DNA from: JACADW01 sp963747985
Lineage (GTDB): Bacteria; Acidobacteriota; UBA6911
Assembly: GCA_963747985.1 (NCBI GenBank)
Contig: CAVVHG010000008.1
Span: 214,447-278,446 of the forward strand
DNA: 64,000 nucleotides
Reading direction: 5' to 3'
The notes beneath the pieces are model-generated. The model saw only the letters and a list, made by a program, of their open reading frames with translations. It made no database searches and was not told the DNA's origin. Of the stretch, positions 10,301 through 21,275 are shown one piece after another (position 1 is the stretch's first letter; the number at the start of each line of letters is the position of its first letter). Made by a program: the position numbers and the translations under genes.

Positions 10301-13300
10301 AGGGGAGGAATGGCTGCAGACCAATACTCTGGACGGCAGAAAGCCCACGACGCCTTCCTCGGCTCGGTGAGCCGAGCTATTTCCAGGAATACGGACCGGC
10401 CGGATACCACGTCTCCATCGGATTCGCCAACCCGGCGATCATCAACGCCCGCAAGGCGAGCGTCTGCAACGGCAGCAACCCGAACATCACGGGCACAACT
10501 GCACCAACACCCTCACAGGCATGGTCACGACGGAGCGCATGAGCCGGACGCCGGATCAGCGGCTTTACGGCAGCGGTACCAACGACACTTTGCGTTCACC
10601 CAGTGCTATGTGAGCTTTGGAGATCCGGACGGCGTAGACTTCGCGTTCACGAAGTGCAAGGCCGACGGAAACTTCAGCCTTTCAGGCATGCCGGATGGCG
10701 ATTGGAGAGTCACGGTCTTCGACCAGTGGAACGACATGCTCGTCGACGGTCTGTCCACGCCCGTCAGGCTGGTCACGCGGACGCCGACACGCGGAACATG
10801 GGCAGGTTGCCGTCAACCAGTGGCAGGCAAATATCCTACACCCGCACCTTCCTTGACCAGAACGGCAATGGTGTTCGGGACAGCAATGAGACTGGTCTGC
10901 CGCTGGTGCCGACGAACATTCGGTTCCGCGACGGCAGCTACTCCAACTTCAACAATACCGATCTGAACGGCTACGCGGGCTTCAACGAGGTATTCCCGCT
11001 GTTCAACTGGTAGGTGGTTGAAACGGACTCGACGCGCTACAAGAGCACCGGGACGCACGTCGTCTACGATGCCGGTGGACCGGCCGACGGGACCTGCGGC
11101 GTCGACAACCGCGCCGTGCGGAACTCCGACTATCGGCGCGAACATGGCGAACACCGATGAACGGATCCCTTGCCTGCGGATCTGCGCGTGCCGGGCGCGG
11201 TCTATTGCGCCGACGCGGATTGCACGGCGGACCGATCGCGACTCGCCCAAAGGGTCGAGCGGCCGGCCTTCCACTGGGCGCATCGATCCGCCCTGGGTCA
11301 GCACCCAGGGTTGGCAGGGCTTCTCGGCCAGAACAGTTTCATCGAATTCGGCATGAAGCCCTTCGTGCCCGGCGAAAACGGCGGCATCCACGGGTCATGT
11401 GGTGTATGCCTCCACCCGTCCGTTCGACGATCCGGCGCTGCTCCTGCAGCTCAGCTGGGAGCCGCTGGTTCCGCATGTAACGGTCAACCTGTACAAGGAA
11501 GGACCGCGCGCCGATGGCAGCCCGACCCTCACGCTGGTCGACACCACCAAGACCAGCAGTTGGGACGACTGGGCGCAGGGCTTCCGGTCCGATGGCATTC
11601 CCAACATGAACTGCCCGGGCCAGGGCACAACCGACGCGTCCGTTCTTCTTCACGCTGAATGACCAGCCGAAGTGGCTCGACTGCTACAATCCAGCACGGC
11701 GGACCTGCATCCCTGCCGAACAACTCCCAGTTCAAGTGCTACGACGGCATGCACAACTGGAACCAGGTCCAGCCGGCGCCGTACGACGGCATGTACCAGT
11801 TCCCGAGCGTCACGGCATCGATCCGGCAACCGGAAAACCGACCGGAACAAACTGCACGGCCTGCGTACGCAAATCCGGACACAACGGATCCTGACCGGTC
11901 CGGCACGCCCATGCTGCCCGCCGGCAAGTACGTGGTCGAAGTCGTCGTGCCGCCGGGCTACGAACTCGTGAAGGAAGAAGACAAGAACATCCTGCTCGGC
12001 GACAACTACATCGCGCCGGTGACGCAGCAGTTCGCCGGACTCGGCAACATCTTCATCATGCCCGACCAGGCCGCGGTCAACGCCTCCTACAACCCGGCCA
12101 TACAACCCGATAAGCTCAGAACCCGACCACGGACCTGGGCGCGGTGCCGCGCCACGAGGGCGACACCGGCAGCGTCGAGACGTTCTGGCCGTGCGTGGCG
12201 CCAGGCGCGTATCGTGCCCGATTACATCAGCCTCTTCCCGCGTCGCAGGAGGTGCGCCGTTCGCCGGCGCGACCCGCCATCTGTGCGACCGCAAGGAAGT
12301 GACGCTGCGAGGATCAGGCGTCGGTGCTGGCGAAGTTCTACGTCTTCACCTCGACTCACGTCGCCGCCCACTTCACCGGCATTATCACGGACGATTTCGC
12401 GTCGGAGTTCGATCCCTTCTCGCCGCAGTTCGGTGAGAAGTTCTCGCCGCGCCAATCTGCCCGTCTCCATCAGGGACTGGACCGGGAACGAAATCTCCCG
12501 CGTCTATTCCGACCAGTGGGGATCTACAATGGCTTGACTTACTCGACCTGGGAAGTCAATCCGCCAAACCCGACCGGATATGCGCCGACAGATGATGATC
12601 ACGTGCATGAACGACGCGGGGCCGATTCCTGATCCGGCGCACCCCGGACAGATGATCCCGGATCCGCTGTACCAGCCGGGCTACAGCCAGTTCTGCTACG
12701 AGATGGCCCGTTCATGCCGGGGCAGACCGCGTACATGGATACGCCGGTCACACCCACTGAGGCTTTCGCGGGTGCAGGGTACGACAATGTCGACTGCGCG
12801 TATCCGGGTGGCACAACTGCCGCTCCGGGCATTCCGGCGATCAAAGAGGTGGATGGTGACGGCCTCGGACCCTGGGTGAGTGCACCCGGCAAAACCCTCA
12901 CCATCACAGCTCTGGGTGACCAGAACGTGAACAACTACGGGTACGTCGGGCCCTCGGGCACAGCACAGCCCTGGGACCAGAAGACGGTTACCCGCCACTA
13001 TGGGTTTGGCGGTACGCGCGGCACCGTAACCATCGGCGGCGTGCCCGCGACAATCAAACCTGGACCGACTCACAGATCGTTGTTGTTGTCCCCGGCGGGA
13101 ACGGCAACGTCACCAACGTGCCACCATGCACCATACAGCAGCAACAGCAGTACGGCGGGCCGACGGGCAATGGTAATAACGTCGCTCTTTGCGGTGAACT
13201 GGTCATTACCACCGCCAACGGCTTGAAATCGATCGACACGGTGACCGTCACAATCGGCGGCAAGGCTCCAACTCACGTCCCCGCCTCGGGGTCTATTCAG

Positions 13301-16300
13301 AGTGCGATCGACGCGGCCTCGCCGGGTGACCTGATCATTGTAGACCCCGCCTGTTCCAATGCGGCCGGGGCGCCGGTTGCATGCACGACTGGCGGCGCCT
13401 CTGGTGTGACATATACAGCCGTAGCCCACAACGAGCAGCTGCTTATGTGGAAGCCGGTCCGGCTGCAGGGCGTCGGTGCTGCCTCCAGTATCATCGACGC
13501 GAATACTCACCCCGCCGGCAAACTGGACGTCTGGCGGCGGCAGGTCGGACTGCCTGATGGGCCTGGCGCTCAATGGTTCCCCAATCGCCAGCGGGAATCC
13601 TTTTGACCCGACGGTTCGTTTACTGCGGAGCACAAAGGGGGCTGGAAGTACTTCCATGCGTTCGACGGGATCAACCGCAGGTGGACCGGATACCGCTCGA
13701 GGCGACTGTGGGCTGGGATGCCACGCTCAACGGCAACCTGGCCGAGCAGCTGCAGGAGCCGAGCCTGATGGGCGCCTATGAAGGCGCAGGGATTACCGTC
13801 CTGGCGAAGGGGGTGGAGTTCCACGTCGAATCCGTGCGATCCGGCGTTGAGTGCGGGCTTCCCGGACGGGCACCACGCTGCTGACGAACAGTCGCGGATT
13901 GCGGGCAGCGGCACTGGCAGCGGAAACAACGCGAATCCTTTCCCTAGCAACTTCCAATGCAACCCGTCGCGCATCGACGGCTTGGCCATCACCAACAGCT
14001 CCCAGGGCGGCGGCGGCATCTTCGTGCACGGCTGGGGGCACAACCTGGAGATCGCCAACAATCGGGTCCACAACAACTCACGGTACGCTCGCGGGCGGCA
14101 TCATCGTCGGTCAGGGAGAATATCCTCCCGGATACCTCGAGGGTTCGGACCACCAACGCCGCTCCGGGCTCCTGCATGGCCTCAAGCAACGGTCCCGGCA
14201 TCACCTAGGTCAACCGCGGTCTGGTGACGAACCTGCAGCTCCCGTACTGCCACAACCTGAACGTGAACGTGCACAACAACGCGGTCACGCTGAACTCCTC
14301 GCACGGCGACGAATTGTTCTCGGCCACGCCGTCAGGTGCAGGCGGCGTCAGCTTCGCCACCGGCTCCGACAACTACAAACTCCAGAACAACTGGGTGTGC
14401 GGCAACCTGAGCACCGGCGACGGCGGCGGGGTTTCCCATCTCGGGTTCGTCTAGAACGGCGACATCGAGCACAACTCGATCCTGTTCAACCAGACCACCA
14501 ACCCGACCATACCAACCAACGGCGGAGGCCTGCTGGTCTATGGCGCTCCCGATGTGGATCCGCCGTGCGGCGCCACGACCGAGCGGATTGCCTGGCTCCG
14601 GCCGGCTCGGTCTACCGAGCGACGGAACCGGTCCGGTCTGATAATCAACGCCAACCTGATCATGGGCAACGCTGCCGAAAGCGGCAGCGGCGGCGGCCTG
14701 CGCCTGCAGCAACGTCAACGGGAACGAAGTGTCGATCAACTTCCAACGCATGACCGGTCCGAGCCAGTGGTACGCGGACCTCTGGTCACCAACAACATCA
14801 TCACCAACAACGTGGCCGGCTGGGACGGCGGCGGGATTTCGCTGCAGGATGCGCTGGCGGTGAACATCATCAACAACACGATCGTCTCCAACGACACCAC
14901 GGCGTCGTCGGGCGTGCTGTTCAACGCCCTGTTTGCCCCCGGCCAGCGCAAGGACCATGCCCGCGTAGCCAGGAGTGCTAACTACTTCCCCGGGCTTACC
15001 GACCTCGACGGCGCAGGCCGCCGGTCTCATGAGCAACCAGAACAGCGCGATCCTGAAGGCGAATCCTGGGTCCCTGACCGTCGCTTGTCCTCGGGGCATT
15101 GCACCGGAGCGTCTGCCGTCAACGGGACCTGCAGGAGATACTCGTACCCGTTCCTGTACAACGACATCTTCTGGCAGAACCGCGCGTTCTACATCGGCGT
15201 CGGTCGCTTCGGTACGGGGACGCGAACCAGCAACACGTGGTGCCCTGTATAACGGTCTCACCACCAGCCAGGCGGGAACCCAAGTACCGACCGGTGCGTG
15301 CCCCGCCGGATCCAGCTACTGGGACATCGGTGTGCGTGGCGACACGGAACCGAACCCCGCCGGAGCTCGGGCGTCGTTGGTGGCGTCTCTAATAATCCAA
15401 AACTCGCTCTGAGATACACGTCCGGACGGATGCCGGGGGTTCCGGTCGCAACAACTGGGATCCAATCCGTCTTGGTCGCCCAGTACTGCAACGGCTCGCG
15501 GGTACCGCCTGAAGCAGGTGCCAGGACGAACGGGAACACGGTGGCATGCGTCTGCCAGGTGCCTCCGGGCACCAACGGACCAGGTGCCCTACCCGGTGTT
15601 CAGCCTGAGGCGGGGCGACGGTGGACGAGGGCAACAACTGGATCAACATCGGTGGGGTCCGCTGTCGTCGACGAATCCCGCCACCGGCGCGAGGCTAGGC
15701 AACGACGCAATAACGTCCAGCTGGCCTGCAGCCACTGCCGGGACCTCTGCTGCCCAGGCCGGTGTGCAACCGCCCTCTCCACCGACTTCTTCGGTAACGT
15801 GAGGACAGGCCGGTATTCCATCGGTGCGGTACAGCCTGGCGCGGCAGCCACGGCCACGCGCGGCCAGCGTATCGCCGGCTACGCTAGCCTTCGGCAATCA
15901 GGCGACCGGTACCACAACCACGCTGACCGCCACGGTGAGCAATACCGGCAATACTGCTCTGGCTGGTGGCGCCTTCACTGTGAGCGGCTCTCGCTTCTCA
16001 CGGCCTGGCGGAGCGGCGGGCGGAACGTGCGCTGCCACTCTGGCAGAAGGCGCTTCGTGCAACATCAACGTGGCGTTCAACCCGAATTCGACTACAAACT
16101 TCACCGGGACGCTTGCGGTTTCCTACACAGGCGCCACGGTCACTGGTTCACCGGTGGCCCTGAGCGGGACGGGCGTGAGCATGGCGGTCACGCCGGCGTC
16201 GCTCGCGTTCGGGAGCGTAGCGGCCGGCACGGCCAGCTCACCGCTCACCTTGACGGTCCAGAATTCCACTGGAAAGCTGCGCGGTCCCTGAGCGTGACCT

Positions 16301-16881
16301 TTAGCGGTCCGTTTGCGGCCGCGGCGGGTGGAACCTGCGGTACATCGCTAAACAACAACGCTTCCTGTACGATCAACGTAGCCTACAACGGGACTGCGGC
16401 GGCGGGTACTTCGCTCACCGGGACTGTGGCCATCACGACCAACGGTGGCTTCACGGTCGCCAATTCGCCGGTGCAACTGACCGGCACCGCGGTCACGCCG
16501 GTGGTCGCTGCCAACCTGGCTCCGACGATCTGGAGTCCTCAGCAGACGCGGAATCGCCCGGGCACGGGTGCGGCTGGACGGGCTGCCTGCGCGGCTGATC
16601 CGACCCAGGTCTTCACGCTGACCAACGCCGGCAACGTGAACCTGACGGGCGTCACGCAAGGGTCGCTCGCTGGTGCCAACACTGCTGACTACGCAATCGT
16701 GGCGGCCTCGTCGACGTGCGGTACTGCGGGCTTCACGACCCTGGCTCCAAACGCGACCTGCACAGTCACACTGCAGTTCAAACCTCTGACCAGCGAAGCC
16801 GCCGGGGTCAAGAACGCGACTCTCACGGTCGGCTACACGGGAGGTTCACAAAGTTCAACCTTGGCCGGCATGGCACAGTAA
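7355..16881 (+). CDS. Giant MCO-headed multidomain surface protein, heavily frameshifted
   Basis: Joining frames from ATG 7355 (GAGGAG upstream) to TAA 16879-16881 gives about 3,170 codons. Order of modules: signal peptide (FLLAAGLSFG); cupredoxin/MCO-like head, homologous in layout to MCO2 (7380-8750); cadherin/Ig-like block with ANDVNVYG and VLSNDRDAAG turns (8750-9300); SdrD/Cna-B-like modules with DQNGNGVRD (10855) and VVPPGYELVKEED (11945); IPT/TIG-like segment (13010-13260); right-handed beta-helix (13280-15250); choice-of-anchor-D repeats (15850-16880). Frame changes roughly every 300 bp and TAG codons at 11011, 14203 and 14452 interrupt it, yet each frame keeps coherent domain sequence. 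Probably a secreted or cell-surface protein, co-transcribed with MCO1 and MCO2. Whether it is functional depends on read-level checking. Confidence 0.65.
7376..8751 (+). other. Domain segment: MCO/cupredoxin-like head of the giant protein
   Basis: The sequence LTAGPATATLPDGSAVPMWG parallels the start of MCO2 (PDGQSIYSWGYGC), followed by VVITVPTGQDLTINLTNSLP and PGTYLIESGTHPSIQGPMG, the same layout as the MCO2 first domain. A second cupredoxin-like stretch has a FMAAGKTYDVMINAP strand. No HCH copper motif is seen, so this head probably does not carry a complete copper centre. The longest uninterrupted pieces are 7509-8366 and 8381-8752. Confidence 0.6.
13240..15420 (+). other. Domain segment: right-handed beta-helix of the giant protein
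   Basis: Starts with SIQSAIDAASPGDLIIVDP, the usual entry to a pectin-lyase-like beta-helix, and continues with short N/G-rich rungs such as GGGIFVHGWGHNLEIANN, NNIITNNVAGWDGGGISLQ and NIINNTIVSND. These repeats fit an extracellular solenoid. Frames change several times, and TAG at 14203 and 14452 sits in otherwise coding frame. Confidence 0.6.
15824..16881 (+). other. Domain segment: choice-of-anchor-D repeats at the C-terminus of the giant protein
   Basis: Two to three Ig-like repeats of the ASPM/SPD-2/Hydin or choice-of-anchor-D type are recognisable: VSPATLAFGNQATGTTTTLT, then VTPASLAFGSVAAGTASSPL, each followed by CxxxLxxGASCxINVAF-type strands (EGASCNINVAFNPNS, NNASCTINVAYNG). They end at LAGMAQ and the stop. 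These modules are common at the ends of surface or type IX-like cargo proteins. Confidence 0.72.
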
Positions 16882-16912
16882 CAGAAGGTCTGCCCAGGTC
16901 AAGCCAAGCACA

Positions 16913-16942
16913 AAGCCGCCCGCGGGCGGGCAGCTTTTTTTT
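16913..16942 (+). terminator. Rho-independent terminator after the giant gene
   Basis: A GC hairpin with arms CCGCCCG / CGGGCGG is followed by CAGC and eight T residues, 32 bp after the stop of the giant gene. It separates the MCO operon from the next unit, which has its own operator-promoter at 17051. Confidence 0.85.
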
Positions 16943-17050
16943 CGGCGTCCCCTCGCTTCGCCGCTCGACCTGAAACGGTTGCTCCCCCCGCTGCACGACG
17001 ACCTCTTTCCTGTGCCGCACGTGAAATTCCGTCCCTGCCGATTCCGGTGC

Positions 17051-17099
17051 GTTCAATACAGAACAGAAAGCCCGCAGGAGCCTCCTTAAACTGGTTTCG
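17051..17099 (+). promoter_or_regulatory. Putative Crp/Fnr-type operator-promoter, site 4
   Basis: GTTC-AATACA-GAAC at 17051-17064, followed by AG. TAAACT (17087-17092) starts 36 nt after the first G, giving a start near 17099 and a 31-nt leader to ATG 17130. It lies right after the terminator at 16913-16942, so it should start a new unit carrying the SCO1 chaperone. Confidence 0.6.
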
Positions 17100-17129
17100 T
17101 CAGATATCTTCGAGAAACACAGGGAAACC

Positions 17130-17687
17130 ATGTTCAACGAAAAGATGATCAGTACTTTATGGTTGGCCGGGGCGTTTGCCGGCGTCTTTTCAGTCCTGGC
17201 AGCGTTCGGTCAGCCGAATCAGCAGCAGGCGACCACCAGAACTGACGGAACCACCGTAACTCTCCTCGGCCGTCCCGTCTTCAGGGCCCTCCTCACCCAC
17301 CAGGTCCCGCTCGCCTTTTCTCACATCCCAAAAGAGCAAACGCGCGGATAGCTTCTCACAAGACTGTCTGGGGCATCGAGAAGTTGGATGTTCCGGGAAG
17401 CGGCATCGGCTGATTTCTTCGCTTCAGTTACACGATCGTGGACGCCAGCAAAGCAAAGGTACTCAACGAGACCAAAAGACCACGCCGTATCTGATCGACG
17501 AGAAGACCGGCGCCGTGCTCCAGGTTCCCAGCATGCCGAAGGTAGGCATGCTGCGCCTCAAACTGCCCAGCCCGAGAACGGCCGGGAATACTGGATGGTC
17601 TTTTCGAGCAAGGGCACCGTAAAGCCGGGAAGTCGAGTTGACGTCGTCATCGGCAATTTTCGCGCCATCGGGCTGGTGGTCCAATGA
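17130..17687 (+). CDS. Small secreted protein of unknown function, frameshifted
   Basis: Begins with a signal peptide (STLWLAGAFAGVFSVLAAFG, then QPNQQQ). The second half, in another frame, reads SYTIVDASKAKVLNE, TPYLIDEKTGAVLQVP and YWMVFSSKGTVKPGSRVDVV and ends GNFRAIGLVVQ at TGA 17685-17687. Together they form one product of about 185 residues needing frame changes between 17345 and 17480. I have the impression that similar unnamed proteins sit beside SCO-family genes elsewhere, but I cannot name a family. It is the first gene after operator site 4. Confidence 0.55.
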
Positions 17688-17723
17688 GCGCGCACAAATC
17701 AAGCACTGGAAGGGGATTCAAGC

Positions 17724-18587
17724 ATGTCGAGAAGAACCAAGCTCAGCCGTTTGCCGCTCGTCGCGGTGCTTTGTCGAGTGCGCTCATGGGACCGATGGTC
17801 CCGGCCGCGCTCCCCCAGGCCCTGACGGCGGATCAGATCGTCGAAGAAGACATCGCCGCCCGCGGGGGGTCGAAGGCCTGGCGGTGGAGATCCAGACCAT
17901 TACCCTGAACGGCAAGATGGATGCCGGAAGCAACAAGAACGTCCAGCTGCCCTTCGTCCTGAAGCTGAAGCGACCGCAAATGTCCAGGCTCGAAATCGAG
18001 TTCGGCGGGAAAAAGGCACTGCAGATCTATGACGGGAAGAACGGGTGGAAAGTGCGGCCTTTCCTTGGGCGAAACGAGGTCGAACCGTTCACCACCGCCG
18101 AGATGCGCATCGCTGCCGATCAGGGCGAACTCGACGGCTACCTGATCGACCACGAGGCCAAGGGCATCAAGGTGGAGGTGATGGGCAAAGATCCGGTCGA
18201 GGGACACGACGCCTACAAATTACAGCTCACCATGAAAGATGGCCAGGTCCGGCATCTGTGGGTGGATGCAAAGTCCTTCCTGGAGGTCAAGGTGGAAAGG
18301 GTACGCCCCGCAGGCTCGACGGCACGATGCACAACGTCGAGACCGACGACCCAAACTACGGTTCGATCAGCGGGTTGATGATCCCCTTCGTCCTCTAGAA
18401 AACCGTCGTGGAAAAGGTTCAACCCACCCGCAAGATAACCATCGAGACGGTGTTCCTGAATCCGAAACTGGAGGATAACGCATTTGCCAAGCCGACTCTG
18501 CCCCGGCATGAATCTCATAGCTCCTGTGCAGCAAAGCGCCGTACAGGCTCCGTCAAAGAATGCCACTGCCAAGGAGGCCTCAGGTGA
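17724..18587 (+). CDS. Outer-membrane lipoprotein-sorting-like periplasmic protein, frameshifted, in-frame TAG
   Basis: ATG 17724 begins an N-terminus with a basic then hydrophobic stretch, then LTADQIVEEDIAARGG, KRPQMSRLEIEFGGK, YDGKNGWKVRPFLG and DGYLIDHEAKGIKVEV: the LolA-like beta-sheet fold of proteins labelled outer-membrane lipoprotein-sorting in Acidobacteriota. The main frame is uninterrupted from about 17890 to 18300, with shifts near 17860 and 18305. At 18396-18398 a TAG interrupts the family C-terminal segment; after it KTVVEKVQPTRKITIETVFL continues as expected. The stop overlaps the SCO1 start as GTGA. Likely periplasmic, perhaps carrying a hydrophobic ligand. Confidence 0.6.
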
Positions 18588-19206
18588 AAAACTCCGCTAA
18601 GGCATGTTTCTGCCGCACTGGTACTTGCCGCTGCCATGACCATAGGCCTGGCGACGACGGGCGCCACGACCAGAGCGGTTCGCTGGGTTGCCGACTACAC
18701 CGTCCCTCAGGTCACGCTTGTGCGGGACGATGCAAGGTGGCATATCGCCGCCCGACGAACTCAACGATGGGCGACCGGTTGTCGTGGATTTCTTCTTTAC
18801 ATCGTGCACCACGATTTGCCCATTGCTCAGCCAGACCCTTGCGCGCCTGCAGGATGAATTGGGAGCACAGAGGGACCGGGTGCATATCGTTTCGATATCG
18901 ATCGACCCGGAGGAGGACACGCCGGCACGATTGACAGAGTATGCAAAGAGATACAAGGCCGGCCCGGAGTGGCGACACTACACCGGCACGGAGCAGGCAA
19001 TCATTGCGACTGCGAAGGCGTTTAATGCCTACCGTGGCGACAAGATGAGTCACACACCGCTGACGTTGTTGCGCCTGGCACCCGGGAAACCGTGGATCCG
19101 CTTCTATGGGTTCGCAACCCCCGACCAACTGTTGGAGGAAGCTTCGCGTAAAACGCAATGGAACCCATTAGGTGGACACGCGGGCTCGCTTCGGCATTGC
19201 TGTTAG
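18584..19206 (+). CDS. SCO1/SenC-family copper chaperone, frameshifted near the 5' end
   Basis: A membrane-anchored thioredoxin-fold protein that delivers copper, known best for assembly of CuA in cytochrome oxidase. The copper motif is FTSCTTICPLL (CxxxC), followed by DRVHIVSISIDPEEDTPARL and the distal ligand His in MSHTPLTLL. GTG 18584 follows AAGGAGG by 6 nt; after MKNSAKA the frame shifts by one to a signal anchor (SAALVLAAAMTIGLATTG), and again near 18740. From about 18745 to the TAG it is intact. Its place after the MCO genes suggests it loads copper onto them, or onto an oxidase encoded elsewhere. Confidence 0.85.
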
Positions 19207-19242
19207 CTTGAGCGGTGGAAAAACACAAACCGAATGATTTAT

Positions 19243-19514
19243 TGCCGCACCTTCGGCGCTCGGAGGGTTTGGCCATTCTTGCTCCCGACCTTACGGTCGG
19301 GCCTACTCACTGCCGCCTCTTCGAGGCTGGACTGGAAATGATTGTGTGCCTTGTGCCTGGATCGGCTGAGCACGCAAACCAGGCGCGAAGCGCCGGAAGT
19401 GCGTAGCCACGCGCGTAAGCGCGTGGTTACGGATTATGGCAGAAACCGAGGCCCAAAGGGCCGGTACATCGGAATTGAATGATTGATTCACAGGTCCGGA
19501 GACCCGCCGCACGG
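19243..19514. repeat. Dispersed hairpin repeat, family B copy 1
   Basis: Fills most of the 19207-19555 gap. It is a chain of small hairpins in fixed order: CGCACCTTCGGCGC, CCGACCTTACGGTCGGG, CGCCTCTTCGAGGC, GGCGCGAAGCGCCGG, CCACGCGCGTAAGCGCGTGG and GAGGCCCAAAGGGCC. The right end is GACCCGCCGCACGG (19501-19514), a terminal repeat also seen in copies 2 (51763-52099) and 3 (59936-60306); the left terminal repeat is missing here. No coding. Confidence 0.65.
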
Positions 19515-19555
19515 CGAATCGAGCGGGAAGTGCAGTCCGGATTGGAGAGGGCGGC

Positions 19556-21238
19556 GTGGATAACTTCAAAGGCTCAAAGGTCCCGAAGAATTCCAGAGAA
19601 ATGCCGCTGCTGCATCGGAATTCCCTGCGTATTTCTATATTCCTGGCAGGATTGATGCTGCTCGTCTTCTGGAGATTCGCGCAACCCATGGCACCGACAA
19701 CGGGAGAGCTGCTCTATCAAAAGGGGATTCTGCCGTCCGGATCCGCTCTGCAGGGAGATCGTGAATCGGGCGGGGCGACCTCCGGTGAGAGCGCTGCCTG
19801 CGTCAATTGCCATCGGCCGAGTGGATTGGGCACTGTGGAAGGGAGAACGGTTATTCCGCCCATCACTGCCAAGTATCTCTTCAGCCAGGGAGTTCTCATC
19901 GCACACGTGCCCGAGGCACATCACGTCGAGCGCAATACGGCCGGTCGCAGTCCGTATACGGATGCGACCCTTGCGCGGGCTATCCGCGAGGGTATCGATC
20001 CTGACGGGCACACTCTGGACTACCTGATGCCGCGCTACAAGCTTGATGATGCAACCATGAATTCCCTGATTGCATATCTCAAGCACCTCTCAAGCGGGCC
20101 GGTACCCGGATTGACGGCCGACACGCTGCATTTCGCTACCATCATTACGCCCGATGCAGACCCGGTCAAGCGGAAGGGAATGCTCGACGTCCTCGAACAT
20201 TTTGTCGCGGCCAAGAATGTGTTCTATCGCCCGATCCCACCTCCGGTGCGGGCCACCAGGATGGAGTATCGGGTGCCGCTCAAATGGCAGCTGCATATCT
20301 GGGAACTTGCCGGATCGCCGGATACCTGGGGAATTCAGCTGCGCAACCGGCTCAAAGCCGAGCCCGTCTTTGCCTTGATCTCGGGGCTGGGCGGTAAGAA
20401 CTGGGAGCCCGTTCACCAATTCTGCCAGCAGGAATCCATCCCGTGCCTCTTCCCCAACGTGGATCTGCCGATCGTAGCCGAAGGGGATTTCTACAATGTG
20501 TATTTCTCAAGAGGAGTTCTGCTCGAGGCACAGCTGATTGCACACCAGATTCAGGAGACAGCCGGAACTGCAGGGTTGCGGCGCGTTGTCCAGGTCTACC
20601 GGGAGGATGATATCGGTGCGGCAGCGGCCAACGCAATGCACGACGCAATCGCCTCTCCCGGGCTCGCCGTCCTGGAACGCCCGCTCGCGCAACACCCTGG
20701 AGGTGAAGAACTCAATACTGCCCTCGAGAAAGTTGGAGCGAAGGACGCGCTGATTCTGTGGTTACGACCCGACGACCTCCGGGATCTCCCGGACCGGCCG
20801 CCTGCAAGCCCCGCGGTGTTCGTGTCAGGGCTCATGGGAGGACTGGAGGATTCACCGATTCCGGCGAGTTGGCGCGGCACCGTGCACATATCCTACCCGT
20901 TCGAGCTGCCGGCGCGGCGCTCTGTGCTCCTGAACTACCCACTTGGCTGGTTCAGAATACAGCGCATCCCGGTCGTCGCCGAACAGACTCAGATTGACAC
21001 CTTCGTGGCGTGCAACATCGTGTCCGAGAGCTTCAGTGACATGCTGGATAACTTCGTGCGCGATTACCTCGTCGAAAACATCGAGGTCATGCTGAGCACC
21101 AGGATTATCAATGGTTACTACACGAAACTGGGACTCGCTCCGGGCCAGAGATTCGCTTCGAAGGGTGGATACATAGTCCGCTTCGCCGCGGCCGACGGGA
21201 AGAAGCTGATCCCCGATGGGGATTGGATTGTCCCATGA
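19556..21238 (+). CDS. Cytochrome c / periplasmic-binding-protein fusion
   Basis: An intact 560-residue protein. An N-terminal hydrophobic anchor (ISIFLAGLMLLVFW, 27-40) is followed by a class I cytochrome c domain (about 45-180) with the haem site CVNCH (Cys82, Cys85, His86) and a probable axial Met158 in YLMPRYKLDD. Residues about 190-560 resemble a type 1 periplasmic-binding fold (LHFATIITPD, PVFALISGLGGKNWEPV, YFSRGVLLEAQLIAHQI). It acts in the periplasm, presumably bound to the membrane, and could pass electrons from the MCO partners or sense a ligand. GTG 19556 follows GGAGAGGG; ATG 19601 is an alternative. It is one of the few frameshift-free genes in the island. Confidence 0.85.
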   Translation: MDNFKGSKVPKNSREMPLLHRNSLRISIFLAGLMLLVFWRFAQPMAPTTGELLYQKGILPSGSALQGDRESGGATSGESAACVNCHRPSGLGTVEGRTVIPPITAKYLFSQGVLIAHVPEAHHVERNTAGRSPYTDATLARAIREGIDPDGHTLDYLMPRYKLDDATMNSLIAYLKHLSSGPVPGLTADTLHFATIITPDADPVKRKGMLDVLEHFVAAKNVFYRPIPPPVRATRMEYRVPLKWQLHIWELAGSPDTWGIQLRNRLKAEPVFALISGLGGKNWEPVHQFCQQESIPCLFPNVDLPIVAEGDFYNVYFSRGVLLEAQLIAHQIQETAGTAGLRRVVQVYREDDIGAAAANAMHDAIASPGLAVLERPLAQHPGGEELNTALEKVGAKDALILWLRPDDLRDLPDRPPASPAVFVSGLMGGLEDSPIPASWRGTVHISYPFELPARRSVLLNYPLGWFRIQRIPVVAEQTQIDTFVACNIVSESFSDMLDNFVRDYLVENIEVMLSTRIINGYYTKLGLAPGQRFASKGGYIVRFAAADGKKLIPDGDWIVP

Positions 21239-21275
21239 GATCAAGCACAACACTGTGGCTTGGGGAGGAAAGTGA

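Noticed and set aside
7355..16881. Programmed ribosomal frameshifting as cause of the broken frames
   Set aside because: There are far too many frame changes in both directions and no common slippery motif was seen.
11011..18398. Reassignment of TAG to an amino acid
   Set aside because: Several ordinary genes in the window end at TAG (MCO1, ThuA, the first HicB), so a changed code is unlikely; base errors or nonsense mutations explain it better.
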